The notes under the pieces were generated by a model. It was not told the origin of the DNA, did no database searches, and saw nothing but the letters and a program-made list of their open reading frames with translations. The position numbers and the translations under genes were made by a program. Below, one piece after another: positions 25,642 through 34,332 of a stretch of DNA of 64,000 nt (the stretch's first letter is position 1; each line of letters starts with the position of its first letter). Source of the DNA: REEB95 sp035934995 (GTDB lineage: Bacteria; Pseudomonadota; Alphaproteobacteria; ATCC43930; CGMCC-115725); NCBI GenBank assembly GCA_035934995.1, contig DASYXI010000002.1, forward strand, positions 1-64,000, in the 5' to 3' direction.

Positions 25642-26871
25642 TTAAGCAGCGTCAACTCGCGGATGCGCACCCGTGGATTCGACGTCCGCTTGAGAGCGCT
25701 TGTCGTTTCGGATGGTCGCAAAAAGTTTTCGGGACCGCGCCTGCGCCTCACGGCGGCTTAGGAACGGTCCACATTTGCCGAACGAGAAGCGGACGTCGAA
25801 TTGCGCGCGCCCAATGTCCGGCTTGCGCTCACCCATGACGACCAGGTCCCAGTGCGCCAAGTCATCCGCGATTTTCGCGTATTGATCGGTGGTCGCAATG
25901 TCTGCGTGACCCAGCTGGCTCTTCAGGCCCGCGATTGAGCCGCCGCGGCGGAGGTAAAGCCAAGCGTAAAAGTGCCGAAGGTCATGGTCTCGGACCGGGC
26001 TGCCGAGCAACTCATGGACGACCTGCCACCACGACGTGCCGAACTGGCGATAGGGCAAGCCTTCGTCATGCCAGAACACAAAACCGCCGCGCGGCGCTGT
26101 CGCATGGTCCGGCGGCTTTGGCAGGCTCTGCAAAAGCTCGATGGCGGACTTGAAAAGATGGACGGTCCTTGGGTTCGTCGACTTCGATTTCACCACGATA
26201 AGGATGCCCGTGATGAGATCGATTTCGTTCCACTCAAGCGCCAAAACCTCGCCAAGCCGCAGCCCCGTGAGGGCCATGAACGCGACGATGGATGCGGCCA
26301 TCCGGTGGAAGGTGTCGATGATGGTCTGGATTTCCGAGATGCTCGGGACGCGGATCTCGGTTTTGAGTTCCGGGATGTTGCCGATGTCGTAGTCGCGGAC
26401 CCGATTGTGCTCAACGCGGCTTTTGCCCTGCAGCCACTGAAAAAACGCCGACAAGGCGTCGAGATCTCGTCGAATCGTGCGGTTCGCAACGCCCTCGTCC
26501 TGGCGCGTCTCGACGAACATTCCGACCCAAGCTTTGCAGACGTCGCTGATCATGGCGCCCTCGGTTAAGCGCGAAATCTGTCCGACGGACACTTTGTAGC
26601 GCGCCCACGAGGAAGGTTTCAGGCCGTAGACCTTGCCGGGCGCGGCCTCATCCTGGTCGCCGCGCTCAATCCATTCCGCGAGTGCCTCATCGAGGTTTCC
26701 ATCGACGACGATCCCAAGCTTCTTCGCGCGGAATTGCGCCTTGAGCTGTTTTAAGAGGCCCTCGGCTTCTTTCCTCGTAGCGCAGCTGCTAGCCGCACGG
26801 ACGATGTCTCTGCCTTCGTTCTGAAAGCGGATGTACCAGTGATGCGAGCCCGCCCTTTTGTAGACGCCCAT
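25642..26871 (-). CDS. tyrosine-family site-specific integrase
   Basis: 409 residues. An N-terminal arm-binding part and core-binding SAM-like domain are followed by the catalytic domain with Arg in TGLRLGEVLALEW, Lys in KSKSTNPRTV, HDLRH, and GHADIATTDQYAK carrying the nucleophilic tyrosine. All key residues are present. The ATG at 26871 starts MGVYKRAGSHHWYIRF. It is the best candidate for mobilising the island that begins at tRNA-Ser, although it lies 11 kb from that tRNA and no matching attachment repeat was found. Confidence 0.93.
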   Translation of the reverse strand: MGVYKRAGSHHWYIRFQNEGRDIVRAASSCATRKEAEGLLKQLKAQFRAKKLGIVVDGNLDEALAEWIERGDQDEAAPGKVYGLKPSSWARYKVSVGQISRLTEGAMISDVCKAWVGMFVETRQDEGVANRTIRRDLDALSAFFQWLQGKSRVEHNRVRDYDIGNIPELKTEIRVPSISEIQTIIDTFHRMAASIVAFMALTGLRLGEVLALEWNEIDLITGILIVVKSKSTNPRTVHLFKSAIELLQSLPKPPDHATAPRGGFVFWHDEGLPYRQFGTSWWQVVHELLGSPVRDHDLRHFYAWLYLRRGGSIAGLKSQLGHADIATTDQYAKIADDLAHWDLVVMGERKPDIGRAQFDVRFSFGKCGPFLSRREAQARSRKLFATIRNDKRSQADVESTGAHPRVDAA

Positions 26872-27071
26872 TTTCTGTCCTTCATGTCTTGCTGTATTTG
26901 TCGGAGCGCGGAGACCGGGACCAGCCATCGGTCTCCGACCTTGCCGCCGGGAATAGTTCCGTCTTCAATCCAACTGATGATGGTTTTGCTGGTGACGCCA
27001 AGCGCAAGCGCAGCCACCGTCGTCTGGACGGGAGGCTCAAGACCATAGTCGGCGAGAACGTCGGTAGGCAC
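26751..27071 (-). CDS. excisionase-like helix-turn-helix protein
   Basis: About 106 residues. VAALALGVTSKTIISWIEDG followed by KVGDRWLVPVSAL matches the winged-helix fold of MerR/excisionase DNA-binding proteins. A GTG at 27071 with GGAG upstream is the likely start. The frame overlaps the integrase gene by 121 bases, which is long; the end could be altered or the overlap real. Pairing of Xis-like and Int proteins is usual. Confidence 0.65.
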   Translation of the reverse strand: MPTDVLADYGLEPPVQTTVAALALGVTSKTIISWIEDGTIPGGKVGDRWLVPVSALRQIQQDMKDRKWASTKGRARITGTSAFRTKAETSSVRLAAALRGKKPRAS

Positions 27072-27501
27072 GAGCGGGCTCCAATTGCGGCACCGCTTTC
27101 GGAGATGTTGCGATTCACGATCGGGGGACTCGGGCGGCAAAAAATATTTTTTTGCTCCCGCCGATGGGCTTCAGCCCTTTGGCGGCTGTGAAATTGGGTG
27201 GTCCGCCGCTGCGTCAGTCGAAAAGAAACCGCCAGCCAAACCCGGCAGCGCCGATGTGAACATCGAAACAAAAAGTGGGGCCTCGATCGGCTTTGTCTCC
27301 GGTGGCGGATTTCGGTCTCGTGGAGATCGATGAGATGACATTGGCGCCGCCGGCGCCGAACTCGCGGTGCGCACGAAGGAGCGACGACGCGGCGCTGTAA
27401 GATGTGGCATGGCCGGCGTCGCGGATGCGGTCGTCCGAACGTCGATCCGGTAACCTGGGTCATGCCATTCAAGCTCGAAGCGACGCCTATGCGATTCGTG
27501 G
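27072..27501. other. gene-free stretch upstream of the integrase
   Basis: 430 bases with a short A/T-rich run (AAAAAATATTTTTTT near 27140-27155) that may hold the promoter of the Xis-Int pair. No gene or attachment repeat is recognisable. Confidence 0.35.
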
Positions 27502-27924
27502 CTAAAACAGCTCGAATAAGGCGGGCGTGGCGAGATGCTGTTCTGCGCCGATGGCACGAATCGAGGTGGTGCAGAGGCGACGCAATTCCTCTGTGGTCAG
27601 CGCGATGATGGGGTCAGCGCTCTTGATCTTGTGAAGCGCGATCATCTCGGCAATGCACCTTCTGGCTAAGGGCGTCAAATCTCCGCCGACTCTCATCCCG
27701 AGCCCATAGCGCGAGCCATCAGGGCCCGTCGTCGCCTGCCGTTTCAGGAAATCCAGTTCGATGACCCGCCCGGTTGCGATCCACCCCGCGAGACCGGGTC
27801 GCCCTTCGTTCGCCGCCAAGCCGGCCAAGTGTAGGTTGCCCGCGATTGATACGGCGAACCAGGAAGCCAGGAAGGGGGAAGGAGGTGGCTCCAAAGGCTT
27901 AAGCGGATGGCGCTTTCTGCTCAT
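27502..27924 (-). CDS. hypothetical protein
   Basis: 140 residues from MSRKRHPLKPLEPPP. A central segment FAVSIAGNLHLAGLAANEG and the helical C-terminus (LTPLARRCIAEMIALHKI) look like a folded protein. The start is uncertain, with ATGs at 27924 and 27945 and weak ribosome sites. I do not recognise the family. Confidence 0.5.
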   Translation of the reverse strand: MSRKRHPLKPLEPPPSPFLASWFAVSIAGNLHLAGLAANEGRPGLAGWIATGRVIELDFLKRQATTGPDGSRYGLGMRVGGDLTPLARRCIAEMIALHKIKSADPIIALTTEELRRLCTTSIRAIGAEQHLATPALFELF

Positions 27925-28380
27925 AAAAGGATAATAAACACTCATTATAGATTTACAATACGTCATTTCCGGGTTAGAGCTTGGAGTCGCTACATAGGGT
28001 TCCAATGTCGCCACGGTCGGGCCGCTTCAGCGCCTTATGGGTTGACCGCCGCGCTGCGACTGCGGCGAGCACCATGGTGCCGGCGCGGGCCGCATGGGTC
28101 GTCAACGCCGTGGAGAGAGCTTCGAGGATGAGCGGATTTGGTCAGAGGCCAGCTGAGTTTCACGACTTCGGGCAGCGCCAAGGAGTGGAAATGAAGGCGC
28201 TCTTTGAGCCATCATGGCAGCGCGCCGGGCTGAAGGCGGAGGCTGCTCCGAGCTGTTGGGGAAGCACCGACGGCCGCTCGGTCATCCGTGACGAGGGACG
28301 ACATGGCGGGGTAGCGAACGTAGCCGCACGCTTCCATCTGGCCTGTCGGGGGCGTCTTTCCCCGACAGGAAGCTATTCAG
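27925..28380. other. gene-free stretch before the recombinase operon
   Basis: 456 bases. The part near 27940 is A/T-richer than its surroundings. GTCGGGGGCGTCTTTCCCCGAC near 28347 can fold into a short hairpin just upstream of the helix-turn-helix gene and may be regulatory. Long frames here are shadows. Confidence 0.35.
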
Positions 28381-28668
28381 ATGGCCGACATGCCGAAGAG
28401 CGTCATCGTTGCTCGCAAAGCGGAGGGCGAAAAGACGGGGTGGGCGACCCGCGACGAGGTGGCCGCCCACTGGGGCATCGCACCACGCACCGTCCGCGAG
28501 CGAAATGCGCTTCCCCAGTCCGATCCGAACCATCTTCCGTCCACCCGGCGATTCGGGCGTGTGCGCATCGCTTGGGCCGTGGTCCGGCAATACGAAGCGA
28601 GACCTCCGGTGCCGCCGAAGCCGAGTGCCCAAAGGAAACACGCGGCAAATGGGAGATTTGTGAAATGA
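28381..28668 (+). CDS. small helix-turn-helix protein of the recombinase operon
   Basis: 95 residues (an ATG three codons later is also possible). TRDEVAAHWGIAPRTVRERN is a clear HTH, followed by a wing and a basic Pro-rich tail. AGGAAG lies upstream. It precedes two large tyrosine recombinases and may act as directionality factor or regulator, like the small helical protein in multi-recombinase elements. Confidence 0.7.
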   Translation: MADMPKSVIVARKAEGEKTGWATRDEVAAHWGIAPRTVRERNALPQSDPNHLPSTRRFGRVRIAWAVVRQYEARPPVPPKPSAQRKHAANGRFVK

Positions 28669-28799
28669 CGCGTCATCTCCGGTTCGCGCGTTCTCGTTTC
28701 GAGAGCGGCAATTGTCCATTACCTTGCATCGGCAGGGACGGGATCGGCGGGGTTGAAGACGCGGAGTTCTCGATGACACCCAAGGCGCCGAGAACATGA

Positions 28800-30845
28800 A
28801 TGTCCACTTCGATGTCGACCAGTCACGCCGGCGAGCCGAGGCCCCTCGTAGGCGCGCGAGCGCCCGATGCCTTTACGCGGCGACTCGTTGCTAACGCCTC
28901 CGCCGCGGATGAAGCGACGCCGCTCGGTACGCCAAGCCCCGGCGACGCCGTCATCGTCGAGGCGCCCCAATATCCTGTCGAGACGCCGCTCGGCGACAAA
29001 CCCCCCGTGCTTTCCGTAAAGGCCCTGCCGGCTTTTACGCTTCTCGATCTCATCAACGCCGTTCTTGCCGACCCGAATCTCTCGAAGCGTCGCAAGGGTG
29101 AAATGGCGAGCGCGGTTCGCCGCGTCGCCGCAGTCCTGGACCCCGTCACGAAGGATCTCAGCAATGTCGTGGCCGGCGGCGGCGAGATTCGTCGACGCAT
29201 TGCTGCCATCACGCCGGACAAGTTTGACGTGAAAAAGGGGCGCCGAGACAACATCGTCTCGCTCGTCCGGCAAGCCCTGGAGAAACATGCCTCGGGCCGC
29301 ACCAACACCAAATGGAGCCCTCGGAATTTGACCATGAGCCGTGCCGGCGCTCGATGGTTCCAAATCCTCAAGATCGAGAAGGACGATAAGAAGAAAGATC
29401 CGTTGGCGATCCTCAAAGGTAAAGCTTCGCGCTTTGCGAAATATTGCGAGACGCAAGACATCGCGCCGGATGAAGTGACGCCGGATCTTTATCTGCCGTT
29501 CATGGCGTGGAACGAGGCAACCTCATGGAACAAGTATCATCACTCGGCGGGACGCGCGTCTGTTCACGCCTACAACAAGCTGATCACCACGCTCAACCTG
29601 ACCTCGTGCGCTTCTATTGCGATGCCGGAAGAGAAGGCGAAGCCGAATTCCATTTCGATCGACCGCTTCGCCGCGAGCTTTGGACAGGACGTCGCAGCCT
29701 ACAAGGCGCACTGCGCAACGTTTGGAGGCCGCGGTCGGTCGGGGACCGGCTATGCGCCTCAGACGATCGAGATACACAAACGAACGATCGTCTGGGCGGC
29801 AGGGCTGCTTGTGCGTGCGGGAGAACCGATCACGAATATCACCTGCATTCGCGACCTTTTGGCCGGCGATCGGCCGCGGCGCATCTTGATGCGGCTTGAA
29901 CAGGAGGAGATCGAGCGTCTCCAGAAGAAGGAAGCCGAAGGAACTCTCGAATCCGGAAATCAGAAGCCGCTCACGCAGATGGACATGGTCAAAACGCTTC
30001 GCACGATCGCGAAGAATTGGTGCCGTCCCACTCAAAGGCTTGTCGACAAGCTTTCAGCACTGGTCGCGGAGTCCCGCAAGTCCATTTGGGTGGATCCGGA
30101 AACCGGCGCCGAAGTCGTTCGCCACGTGAAGGGGCCCGTCGGTCTCACGCAGAAGAATCAGCGGCGCTTGGATCAGGTGACGCCACGCATCTTGATTCAA
30201 CTGGTGGGGCTTCCGGAGCTGATGATGGCGAGGGTAGATCGCGCATGCGCCGCGCGCAAGCCGACCAAGCTTGAGGCCAAGCGTTACGCTGCCGCCCTCG
30301 CCATGTGTTTGGAACTGAAGAAGCCCGATCGCGTGCGCGATCTGGCCAATCTCAGTCTCCGCAGCAACTTTGCCGCAGGAATCAAGACCGACCGCTACGA
30401 TTTCGTTTCGTCCAAAACTGGCCGAAACCGGACGATCATCCTCAAGGGCAAGCAGCGTGCCGCGCATGCCCGTTTTTGCGAGCGCTATCGCAAGGCGCTG
30501 CTGAAGGGAGAGCCGGATGCCGATTGGCTCTTTCCTGGAGGCGACAAGGGCGGCCGAATGGACGCCTCCAGCATCGCCAGGATGGTGGGCAGAATGGTCG
30601 AGCGCGAACTCGGCATAAAGTGGAACATCAACCTTTTCCGCCATTTCGCCGCGCAGCATTACCTGCAGCGTCATAAGGGGGATCTTCAGGGCGCCGCCGA
30701 CCTCTGCGGCAATACCCCGAACACGATCCACCGAAACTACGCCGCAGACCGTCAGGAAGAGGCTGGCGATCGGCTCGACGAAGGCCTCGAGGCGGATGTC
30801 GAGGATGCGCGCAAGGTCCTGGCGACGGGGCAGCGCTTCCGATGA
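28800..30845 (+). CDS. large tyrosine-recombinase-like protein (first of two)
   Basis: 681 residues, much longer than phage integrases. The catalytic region is at the C-terminus: Arg near DRVRDLANLSL, RNRTIILKGK, NLFRHFAAQHYL (second Arg with the first His replaced by Asn) and LCGNTPNTIHRNYA, where the tyrosine is kept and the usual GH reads GN. The long N-terminal half has no motif. Its stop overlaps the next recombinase as ATGA, so the two act together. Confidence 0.8.
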   Translation: MSTSMSTSHAGEPRPLVGARAPDAFTRRLVANASAADEATPLGTPSPGDAVIVEAPQYPVETPLGDKPPVLSVKALPAFTLLDLINAVLADPNLSKRRKGEMASAVRRVAAVLDPVTKDLSNVVAGGGEIRRRIAAITPDKFDVKKGRRDNIVSLVRQALEKHASGRTNTKWSPRNLTMSRAGARWFQILKIEKDDKKKDPLAILKGKASRFAKYCETQDIAPDEVTPDLYLPFMAWNEATSWNKYHHSAGRASVHAYNKLITTLNLTSCASIAMPEEKAKPNSISIDRFAASFGQDVAAYKAHCATFGGRGRSGTGYAPQTIEIHKRTIVWAAGLLVRAGEPITNITCIRDLLAGDRPRRILMRLEQEEIERLQKKEAEGTLESGNQKPLTQMDMVKTLRTIAKNWCRPTQRLVDKLSALVAESRKSIWVDPETGAEVVRHVKGPVGLTQKNQRRLDQVTPRILIQLVGLPELMMARVDRACAARKPTKLEAKRYAAALAMCLELKKPDRVRDLANLSLRSNFAAGIKTDRYDFVSSKTGRNRTIILKGKQRAAHARFCERYRKALLKGEPDADWLFPGGDKGGRMDASSIARMVGRMVERELGIKWNINLFRHFAAQHYLQRHKGDLQGAADLCGNTPNTIHRNYAADRQEEAGDRLDEGLEADVEDARKVLATGQRFR

Positions 30846-32392
30846 CCGACCTCGGACCTTATCGGGCCATATGGGAGGCAAGGGCGCTCTCCGCTTTAGG
30901 GCCGGGCGCCGAGCGCGCGGCGCGTTACGCGCTTTGGCGCACGGCGAAGGGCGGACCGCTCGCGGAAGAGAGGGTCATGGCGGAGCTCGCAAGGATCGCG
31001 ACGCTTTCGAATCACGCATCGAGAAAGAACTATCGCAGGTCGTTGCTGCATGCGTCAGAGCTCATCGAACCGGGGGCGTTCGGCCGCGTCATCACGCTTG
31101 CCCAGGCTGCAGATCGTAAGCGGTGCCCGGCGTCGCGCGGCCACACGCCCTTTACGAAAGGGATGCCGGTCGACCGATGGCCACAGCCCTGGCGCGGCCT
31201 GTGGGCATCTGCAATCCGACGGCCGGAAACGACCTATGACGACGCTGGCGCTCTCGGCAGGCTGGCGCCGAGCTGGGTCAATACCATTCGGAAGCGTTTG
31301 GGGCTGATCTTCGCCTTCAATGAGCGGACCGGTCGGATTTCGCCAGACCGTACCGCCATTGATGCCTTCATCGTCGCGCGGAAGACAGAAGTCTCGTCGG
31401 TGACGCTTTGCAACGACGTCTGCGCGATCGCTTCCGGGCTGCAAGGATTGCTGAAGCAAGCCGAGTCCGACCTCCCTGAGTTCGAGGCCATTGCCTCGGC
31501 TGGGCCCGCGGACGAAGCCGAGTTCGAGACGGGCCCAGGAACGCCCAACCATGACGAGTTCTTTCCGCCAGATGCCGAACCGGCGCAGGTTACGAACGAA
31601 GAGGAATTCGGCGAGGAGGCTCAGCGACGCGAGCGTGAGCTTCTCGAGGCCGAAAGCGGACAGCTCTCCTGGCTCTGGGCGAGGGTCGCCGAGCTCAAGG
31701 CAGCGAAGACGCCCAAGCGGAACAAACGCGAATTCCGGGTGGAGCTCGCCTATCTGGTCGCTCGCGGCCTCTGTCTCATGGACGAGGCGGACGCAATGCC
31801 TTTCGGCGTCGAAGCGGCGATCAAATACCGCACCGGCCTTTTCGTCGCCATGCTTGGGTTGCGCTGTGTGCGCTTGGGAACGATTCTCGACACCTTCCTC
31901 CCGCAAGGCGTATCGAAGGCCTTGCCGTTGCATGGGTGGGTGGACCTTGAGAAGGGCTTTTTCTACTGGCCACGGACCAAGAATGGGCGCTCGCTCCGAA
32001 CCAAGATTCCGCGTCTTCTTAGGGAAAGGGTTCCCCGCTGGATCAGCCATTACCGGTGCGCTCTCGCGGGTCCTACGCACGCCCATGCCTTCTGGATCGA
32101 GGCAGGAAACGGTGGGCCGTTGCGGGCCCACGGCGCCCGGAGCGCATTCCAGCGGGCCCTCAGCGCAACCTTCGACAAGAAACTTTGGCCCCATCTGACG
32201 CGTGACCTGAACACGGCCTACATCTGCGAGGAGATGCCAGAGCATGTCGAGGATCTCATCTCGGATCTTCTCGGGCACATTCGGCGTGAATCCGCCTCAA
32301 CCTATGTGACGATTGCGGCCGATATCAATGCGGCGGCGAAGTACGAAAGAGTGCTTGAGGCTGAGCTGCGCGAGGCCGCTGCCTCTCTGTGA
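30842..32392 (+). CDS. tyrosine-recombinase-like protein (second of two)
   Basis: 516 residues. Catalytic elements: GLRCVRLGTIL, HLTRDLNTA (HxxR) and LLGHIRRESASTYV with tyrosine, so this member keeps the canonical residues that the first has partly lost. An acidic linker lies around 225-270. Tandem, overlapping recombinases plus small proteins are the hallmark of GInt and RIT elements; here only two large ones are seen. Confidence 0.82.
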   Translation: MTDLGPYRAIWEARALSALGPGAERAARYALWRTAKGGPLAEERVMAELARIATLSNHASRKNYRRSLLHASELIEPGAFGRVITLAQAADRKRCPASRGHTPFTKGMPVDRWPQPWRGLWASAIRRPETTYDDAGALGRLAPSWVNTIRKRLGLIFAFNERTGRISPDRTAIDAFIVARKTEVSSVTLCNDVCAIASGLQGLLKQAESDLPEFEAIASAGPADEAEFETGPGTPNHDEFFPPDAEPAQVTNEEEFGEEAQRRERELLEAESGQLSWLWARVAELKAAKTPKRNKREFRVELAYLVARGLCLMDEADAMPFGVEAAIKYRTGLFVAMLGLRCVRLGTILDTFLPQGVSKALPLHGWVDLEKGFFYWPRTKNGRSLRTKIPRLLRERVPRWISHYRCALAGPTHAHAFWIEAGNGGPLRAHGARSAFQRALSATFDKKLWPHLTRDLNTAYICEEMPEHVEDLISDLLGHIRRESASTYVTIAADINAAAKYERVLEAELREAAASL

Positions 32393-32419
32393 TCGTCAGG
32401 GGATGAAACAACGTGACCG

Positions 32420-32614
32420 ATGGTTCCTAAGAAGCAACAAAAGGGAGCGAAAGCGGTCAGGCGCGACCGTCAGTCCGCTCTCGCTGAGCTCAGAGCTGAA
32501 TGGGATCGGCGTCTCGCCCCGCTGCAGGATCCAGACGCCAGGGCTCGCGTCGAGGCGGTATTGGCGGCCAAAGGCCGAGCCAAAAGGCGCTCAAAGGCTG
32601 GCCCCTCGTTCTGA
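32420..32614 (+). CDS. small basic protein, end of the recombinase operon
   Basis: 64 residues, Lys/Arg/Ala-rich, largely helical (ALAELRAEWDRRLAPLQDPD). It lies 27 bases after the second recombinase. In GInt elements the last gene of the operon codes for a small helical protein needed for recombination, so this could be its counterpart. There is no sequence-level proof. Confidence 0.55.
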   Translation: MVPKKQQKGAKAVRRDRQSALAELRAEWDRRLAPLQDPDARARVEAVLAAKGRAKRRSKAGPSF

Positions 32615-32784
32615 TCCTATCCACTGGAACTCGCTTCGATCCGGACCGGCCACCAATCGCCCAGCTCGTCGTGGGCGAGCATGCAGTAAGCGTCGGGCAG
32701 GTCCCCGACCCGATTAGGACCAGGCCATGAGCGCCAAACCTTCCAACGACAGCAGCACTTTCATGACGAGGCTATAATTGACAC

Positions 32785-33063
32785 ATGACCAAACGAACGC
32801 TGGACCAAGCACTTTCCGAACTTCTCCCGCCCGAACGGCGGGCTGACGTTGAGGATCGCGCTCGACAGGCAATCCTGGACGAGGCGCGGCGTGTGTTTCT
32901 CGACGCGGCTGCGAATTACTGCTTCGAGATGCGCAACGCGCCGCCGTCCGTCGGCCCGCTCGGCGAGATGCGGCACGCATACGAGAGGATGTGGCTGGCC
33001 TGGCGCGAGAGCCCGGAAGTCGAGCGCGATCGTGCCCGCTTTTTCCCTCATGATCGCCAATGA
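32785..33063 (+). CDS. hypothetical helical protein
   Basis: 92 residues, starting MTKRTLDQALSELLPPERR, rich in Ala, Arg and Glu and probably all helical. No known motif. It overlaps no other real gene and lies in the cargo part of the mobile region. Confidence 0.5.
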   Translation: MTKRTLDQALSELLPPERRADVEDRARQAILDEARRVFLDAAANYCFEMRNAPPSVGPLGEMRHAYERMWLAWRESPEVERDRARFFPHDRQ

Positions 33064-33073
33064 AAGCCGCGGC

Positions 33074-33277
33074 TCAGTTCCGCCGCTCGCCGGCGGCGAG
33101 CTTGGCGCGCCGCAGATCGTGGACCGCGGCAAGGATGCGCTTCCAGATGCGCTCGCCGTCGGCGTCGCCCTGGGCAAGCAACTCGTCGGCGCGCTGGGCG
33201 GCGACGGTCTCGGCGTCGGCCCCGTGCCGCTTCACCAGCAGGTCGGCGGCGCGCCAGATGTCGATTTCCTCGGTCAT
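33074..33277 (-). CDS. small hypothetical protein
   Basis: 67 residues from MTEEIDIWRAADLLVKRHG. The pattern of a helix with KRHG, then an Ala-rich helix, then WKRILAAVHDL resembles small uncharacterised alphaproteobacterial proteins (possibly the group annotated DUF6961). No function is known. It reads away from the EEP gene. Confidence 0.5.
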   Translation of the reverse strand: MTEEIDIWRAADLLVKRHGADAETVAAQRADELLAQGDADGERIWKRILAAVHDLRRAKLAAGERRN

Positions 33278-33357
33278 CGCTCGCGCTCCACGCCATGAGG
33301 ATTGTCCAGAGGCGGCGGCTTGTGCAAGCTCACCGACCGCCGCGCGATGGGTGAGCA

Positions 33358-34062
33358 ATGCGGATTATCAGCTGGAACGTCCATTCGCTGACGGCTGGAC
33401 CGGAGAAGGTCGCCGCCGCGCTTCTTGACGAAGAGCCGTCGCTGATCGCGTTGCAAGAATATCCATCGGGACCGAACGCCGCGGCGGCCGAAGCAATCTT
33501 TGCTGCGAACGGCTTGGCGCCATTTAAGCGGCACGCGAAAGCTCGCCCCTTTCGTACAATCGTATTCGCGCCGCAAGGAGCGCGGCTCAGCCCGTCACCT
33601 CCCGATCTCGTGGAGAACGATCCGTTTTGGGTTGACGTTCAGCTAAGCAGCCTCGGCGTCTCCGCCGCACATATCGCAATTCCAAAAAATGCGGCGCTGC
33701 GTGAGATGCACTGGCAGGTCGCACTCTCGCTCGTCAGCTCCAGGCGGGACGCTGCGCATATCCTGATCGGCGATCTCAACACCACCCGCCACGGCATCGA
33801 TCAAGAGGGCGCCACCATCTCGGGCGATCATCATCTGCAGACGCTCGAAGCTGCAGGCTGGAGCGAGGCATGGAGGTCGACGCATGCCGCGCCGGCGCCT
33901 CGTGAGTACAGTTGGTACTACAAAGACATCGGGTTCCGGTTTGACCAAGCATGGCTGTCGCCAACGCTCGCCCCACGTCTGATCGGCGCGCATATGAATC
34001 ACGACGTGCGCGAGCGGGGATTGTCGGACCACTCGATGTTGGTGGTCGACGTCGATGTCTAA
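33358..34062 (+). CDS. endonuclease/exonuclease/phosphatase (EEP) family hydrolase
   Basis: 234 residues. Motifs of the DNase I-like fold in order: ISWNVHSLT, LIALQEYP (metal Glu), LIGDLNTTRHG and the final SDHSMLVVD. The protein is small and without signal peptide, so a cytosolic nuclease or phosphatase is likely; the substrate cannot be read from sequence. One might link it to the neighbouring Y-family polymerase in DNA damage handling, but they are on opposite strands. Confidence 0.85.
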   Translation: MRIISWNVHSLTAGPEKVAAALLDEEPSLIALQEYPSGPNAAAAEAIFAANGLAPFKRHAKARPFRTIVFAPQGARLSPSPPDLVENDPFWVDVQLSSLGVSAAHIAIPKNAALREMHWQVALSLVSSRRDAAHILIGDLNTTRHGIDQEGATISGDHHLQTLEAAGWSEAWRSTHAAPAPREYSWYYKDIGFRFDQAWLSPTLAPRLIGAHMNHDVRERGLSDHSMLVVDVDV

Positions 34063-34081
34063 GCGGCCTCATGGCTGCTAC

Positions 34082-34318
34082 TCACGGCATCCCGCCTACA
34101 AACCCGCTGGTGTCCTCGTTCTTTATCAAGGCTAGCCGCACGCCGACGTGGCGGCAATCCGGCCGCGGACAGGCAAGGTTCTTCGCCACCTCGTCGAGCC
34201 GCACGTTGCGATGGTCGACCTTGATGAGCAGCTGCACGGGGCTTTGGAACCACACGTGCAGGCAGCGCAGGCACGTCGCCTCGAGCAAGACGCTGTCGTC
34301 CAAGTCGCGCAGCGCCAT
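34082..34318 (-). CDS. small zinc-ribbon-like protein downstream of the Y-family polymerase
   Basis: 78 residues from MALRDLDDSV. Two cysteine pairs, CLRC and CPRPDC, are 30 residues apart and form a probable zinc ribbon. It starts 14 bases after the polymerase stop and so is probably under the same SOS control. Function unknown. Confidence 0.6.
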   Translation of the reverse strand: MALRDLDDSVLLEATCLRCLHVWFQSPVQLLIKVDHRNVRLDEVAKNLACPRPDCRHVGVRLALIKNEDTSGFVGGMP

Positions 34319-34332
34319 GTCCTCGCGCCAGT

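Noticed and set aside
27981..28799. 272-codon plus-strand frame before the recombinases
   Set aside because: It runs through the HTH gene in a different frame and has no family match or ribosome site.
31055..32278. 407-codon minus-strand frame opposite the second recombinase
   Set aside because: The plus strand carries the recombinase catalytic motifs and ATGA coupling; the minus frame has none.
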